From assembly GCA_964364175.1 (NCBI GenBank), contig CAYILR010000031.1, positions 1 through 53,041 on the forward strand: 53,041 nt of DNA. Direction: 5' to 3'. The DNA comes from CAYILR01 sp964364175 (GTDB lineage Bacteria > Bdellovibrionota > UBA1018). The notes below the pieces were generated by a model. It made no database searches. It worked only from the letters and a program-made list of their open reading frames with translations, and was not told where the DNA came from. Below, piece by piece: positions 50,638-53,041 of the stretch (position 1 is the first letter of the stretch; each line of letters begins with the position of its first letter). The position numbers and the translations under genes are program-made.

Positions 50638-51900
50638 TCACTCCATTCGAGGTTGAAAAAAACCTAACCGAAGCACTAGGAATTGTGTAGCCCAAAATAG
50701 AAATAGCGCAAAGCCAATCACTCCTAGGATGGGGTAATTCATCGAATAGATCAATTGGCTCAAAATCCATCGCACTTCCTGCCATTCGTAGAAAAAAAGC
50801 AATCGACCCATGAACACAAAGAAAAGCGTCCAGAGTGTAGTCCAGATTCGATATAGAAACTCTACCGCAAAGAGGGGTTTAAAAAACCTGGAGAGCGGAC
50901 GCTGCGACATTAGCCCAATTCCTTGATAAACTCCCCACGCAGCAAAATGGAGAGCTGCTCCATGCCACAATCCGCAAAGTCCCATGGCGATGAGGGTGTT
51001 GATGGCTTTGCGATAGATGGGCACCCGACCACCGCCGAGTGGAATATAGATATAGTCTCGAATCCACGAACTGAGTGAAATATGCCAACGCTTCCAGAAA
51101 TCACTTAAGTTGCGTGCAATGTACGGCCAATTGAAATTTTCTGGAACTTTGATCCCCATCAAAAGGGCACTTCCCACCGCAATATCACTGTAGCCCGAAA
51201 ACTCGATGTAAATGCGCAGATTTTGCAACAAAACCAGCAGCCAAAGCTGACTGGCAGGAAGATCAGCATCATGGAACCACCGCTCAATGGGAACAATTTG
51301 TGTAACCAGCCACTGACTCACGATCAATTTTTTAAAAAAACCAGAAGCTAATCGAAAAATCCCTGTGTGAGTTTCCTCTGCAGTTATGGTTTTTTGAGAA
51401 AGTCCTGCCAGTTGAGTTTGAAAATTTGAGTATCTCTTGATCGGCCCAGCTGCCACTGTGGGGAAAAAAAGTACAAAGCAGAAAAAATCAATGGGATTCC
51501 TGATCGGTACTCCTCCCCTTTTAATTTCCACAAGGTAGTGCACCAGCTCAAAGGTAAAAAAGGAAATGGCAAGAGGTGCAATGGGTAATGTCTCAACAGG
51601 AAGATCAGCCAGATTATAGAGCAAGCCCGTGTATTTATAATAAATCAAACTCAAAACGCTCATCATCCCAGCTACCCAAAGTGGCAGGGTCGTTTTCCAA
51701 CGATACAAAGCTAGGGCAGCTAAATAAGCAATCGTGCCCAAGCTCAAAATGGGGAGCACTCCAGCCAAGCCTGCAAAATGGACATAGAACAGCAGACTCG
51801 CCGCAAGAATGAGATATTTACGCCAAGACAAAGGCGAATAGCGAAATAGAACAACGACCACACACAAAAAAATGAGGCACCAGGAGGTTAAAAATACCAT
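50638..51900 (-). CDS. MBOAT family O-acyltransferase (AlgI-like)
   Basis: A 420-residue inner-membrane protein with about ten helices. FWKRWHISLSSWIRDYIYIP and the catalytic His in GLWHGAALHFAAWG are the hallmarks of AlgI/PatA/DltB-type MBOAT proteins, which move acetyl groups across the membrane for O-acetylation of polysaccharide, peptidoglycan or teichoic acid. Its start overlaps the SGNH gene by 13 nt (GGGG site), so the two work as a transfer pair. The acceptor is not known. Confidence 0.93.
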   Translation of the reverse strand: MVFLTSWCLIFLCVVVVLFRYSPLSWRKYLILAASLLFYVHFAGLAGVLPILSLGTIAYLAALALYRWKTTLPLWVAGMMSVLSLIYYKYTGLLYNLADLPVETLPIAPLAISFFTFELVHYLVEIKRGGVPIRNPIDFFCFVLFFPTVAAGPIKRYSNFQTQLAGLSQKTITAEETHTGIFRLASGFFKKLIVSQWLVTQIVPIERWFHDADLPASQLWLLVLLQNLRIYIEFSGYSDIAVGSALLMGIKVPENFNWPYIARNLSDFWKRWHISLSSWIRDYIYIPLGGGRVPIYRKAINTLIAMGLCGLWHGAALHFAAWGVYQGIGLMSQRPLSRFFKPLFAVEFLYRIWTTLWTLFFVFMGRLLFFYEWQEVRWILSQLIYSMNYPILGVIGFALFLFWATQFLVLRLGFFQPRME

Positions 51901-53024
51901 TTTATCCCCTGAGCTATGGCTTCTCCCACCAATTGATTACCGAGCTCATTCAGGTGGTGGTCTGCTGGAAAATAAATATCCGCTACATGAACCTGATGTG
52001 CTTCCAACAAAGGAGTGACATCCACCAGATTGACCGATTTTCCGTGACCAAAGATTCGCTCAAACCCTGTTTGATGAATTTGAATTTGGCAGTTCTCAAA
52101 TTTTCTTTGCAAATGATCCACACGAACCAAAATTTTACGGGGAGGAATCTGGACAATCGTGAGTCGCTCGTTTTCTAACGCTCCTTGCTGGACCATTTCA
52201 AGATAGGAACGCTCAATGCCCTGAGCGTAAACTGCTAATCTCTGAATCATTTTTGGGCTATTGATTTGGCAATGCGATCGAATCCACTCTTCTCGCTCCT
52301 GAGAAGGAGGAGGTTCGGAAGCCTGAACAGCCTCTGGATTATAAAGCTCGACATAGAATTTTAATCCATTCCAAGCCAAAAAAGAAAGCAGATTTGAAAA
52401 AGGAACATGGATGAGACGCTGTAAAAAACCATTTTGATAAAGATGGACAGGGGGAGGGGGGCTTTTAGAAGCTGAAGCTACAGGTTGTAACTCACTATCG
52501 ACTCCCATGGATTTTAAGATGACGTGCTGAACCCCATGTTTTTTGCGCTCTTGAATTGTATATAAAAAAATTCGAGGCGCGGCCATGGCAGAAGCATAAA
52601 AATCCATGATTTCAAAGTGCGCTGTTTTGATGGTTTGATTGAGAGTTTTTTGCGCTACTTTGGATGCCTTCTGGTGGAGTGGAATGGACTGAGCCTCCAC
52701 GTGCGAGTTGCCTAAATATGCTGCACGATAGACCCCAGGTCCGGGCTGGGGCGAGAACTCCAAATCCCAGCGACCTTCAGAATTCTGCTTTCCGCATACA
52801 TTAAATTCTTTGGATAAGAAAATACCGCCTGGATAACACCACTCATGGTGAGGAACATCCTTGCGCGATTGTCTAGGCCATTCATAGGGCCAGTTGATGC
52901 CAAAACTGAAAAGGTAGGGGACGGCCTCAATCAAAAGCAATCCCGTGATGAGTGTTCTCCAACGGATCGAGATTTTTTTTGAGAAATGGTAACTGTTCAG
53001 CCCGTTTGAGTGATTCACTTGCAT
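51888..53024 (-). CDS. SGNH/AlgJ-like membrane-anchored acyl-transfer protein
   Basis: A 378-residue protein with one N-terminal helix (TLITGLLLIEAVPYLFSF) and an SGNH-hydrolase-like periplasmic domain. Block I reads YLGNSHVEA (Asn in place of the usual Asp of GDS) and block V PADHHLNELG supplies the Asp and His. Such proteins accept the acyl group delivered by an MBOAT and pass it to the glycan. GTG 53018 is an alternative start, with TATAAA 8 nt before it. More of this cluster may lie to the right of the window. Confidence 0.8.
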   Translation of the reverse strand: MQVNHSNGLNSYHFSKKISIRWRTLITGLLLIEAVPYLFSFGINWPYEWPRQSRKDVPHHEWCYPGGIFLSKEFNVCGKQNSEGRWDLEFSPQPGPGVYRAAYLGNSHVEAQSIPLHQKASKVAQKTLNQTIKTAHFEIMDFYASAMAAPRIFLYTIQERKKHGVQHVILKSMGVDSELQPVASASKSPPPPVHLYQNGFLQRLIHVPFSNLLSFLAWNGLKFYVELYNPEAVQASEPPPSQEREEWIRSHCQINSPKMIQRLAVYAQGIERSYLEMVQQGALENERLTIVQIPPRKILVRVDHLQRKFENCQIQIHQTGFERIFGHGKSVNLVDVTPLLEAHQVHVADIYFPADHHLNELGNQLVGEAIAQGIKWYF

Positions 53025-53041
53025 AATTTATAAACAGGATT

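Overview
The window (about 53 kb, GC close to 50% by eye, densely packed, genes on both strands) looks like chromosomal DNA of a Gram-negative bacterium. It has lipoprotein and Sec signals, predicted outer-membrane barrels, a fused system II cytochrome c maturation protein (CcsBA) and an S-adenosylhomocysteine (SAH) riboswitch. Gene style (FecR-FN3-barrel proteins, many secreted proteins of unknown function, UshA, M28 and papain-like enzymes) suggests a Bdellovibrionota or former Deltaproteobacteria lineage, but this is an inference of moderate to low confidence. I see no insertion sequences, prophage, CRISPR array, tRNA or rRNA.

Layout. 1-9745: an exported protein with a nucleoside-phosphorylase-like segment, then mtnK, mtnA, a fused class II aldolase/short-chain dehydrogenase, a DUF1624 membrane protein and a UshA-type nucleotidase. 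Together they resemble a methylthioribose salvage route of the DHAP-shunt type. 9734-14535 (minus): a secreted phospholipase D-like protein, an unknown lipoprotein, apaG and ahcY; ahcY lies behind a well conserved SAH riboswitch. 14640-20520: an esterase, a YgiQ-type radical SAM protein and a TolB-like/M28/PDZ peptidase. 20526-25407 (minus): surface lipoproteins and a FecR-domain barrel protein. 25419-29984: a three-gene phosphorelay. 29981-35276: a split PuuD-like membrane protein plus cytochrome, serB, xthA, an unknown secreted protein and a papain-like protease.

35349-44978 is the most striking block: a decaheme lipoprotein facing a tightly overlapping minus-strand operon of ccsBA, an outer-membrane barrel, multiheme cytochromes with 7, 2, 4 and 7 hemes (the last fused to a beta-propeller), a 49-residue membrane protein and a six-heme NapC/NrfH-type quinol dehydrogenase. 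A monoheme protein precedes ccsBA. I read it as a porin-cytochrome-type electron conduit, about 37 haem sites in all, encoded together with its own maturation factor.

45106-50464: a CBS protein, an FKBP isomerase, upp, and rpsL-rpsG-fusA without tuf; a 17-codon leader ORF overlapping a strong hairpin lies before fusA. 50498-53024 (minus): an SGNH/MBOAT O-acylation pair with a 43-residue membrane protein.

A recurrent regulatory theme is that many genes lack a Shine-Dalgarno sequence and instead have a -10-like hexamer 6-8 nt before the start codon, usually with a -35-like hexamer 16-17 nt further up. This suggests leaderless mRNAs. In two divergent pairs (serB/xthA and the FecR gene/histidine kinase) the start codon of each gene lies inside the predicted -10 box of its neighbour.
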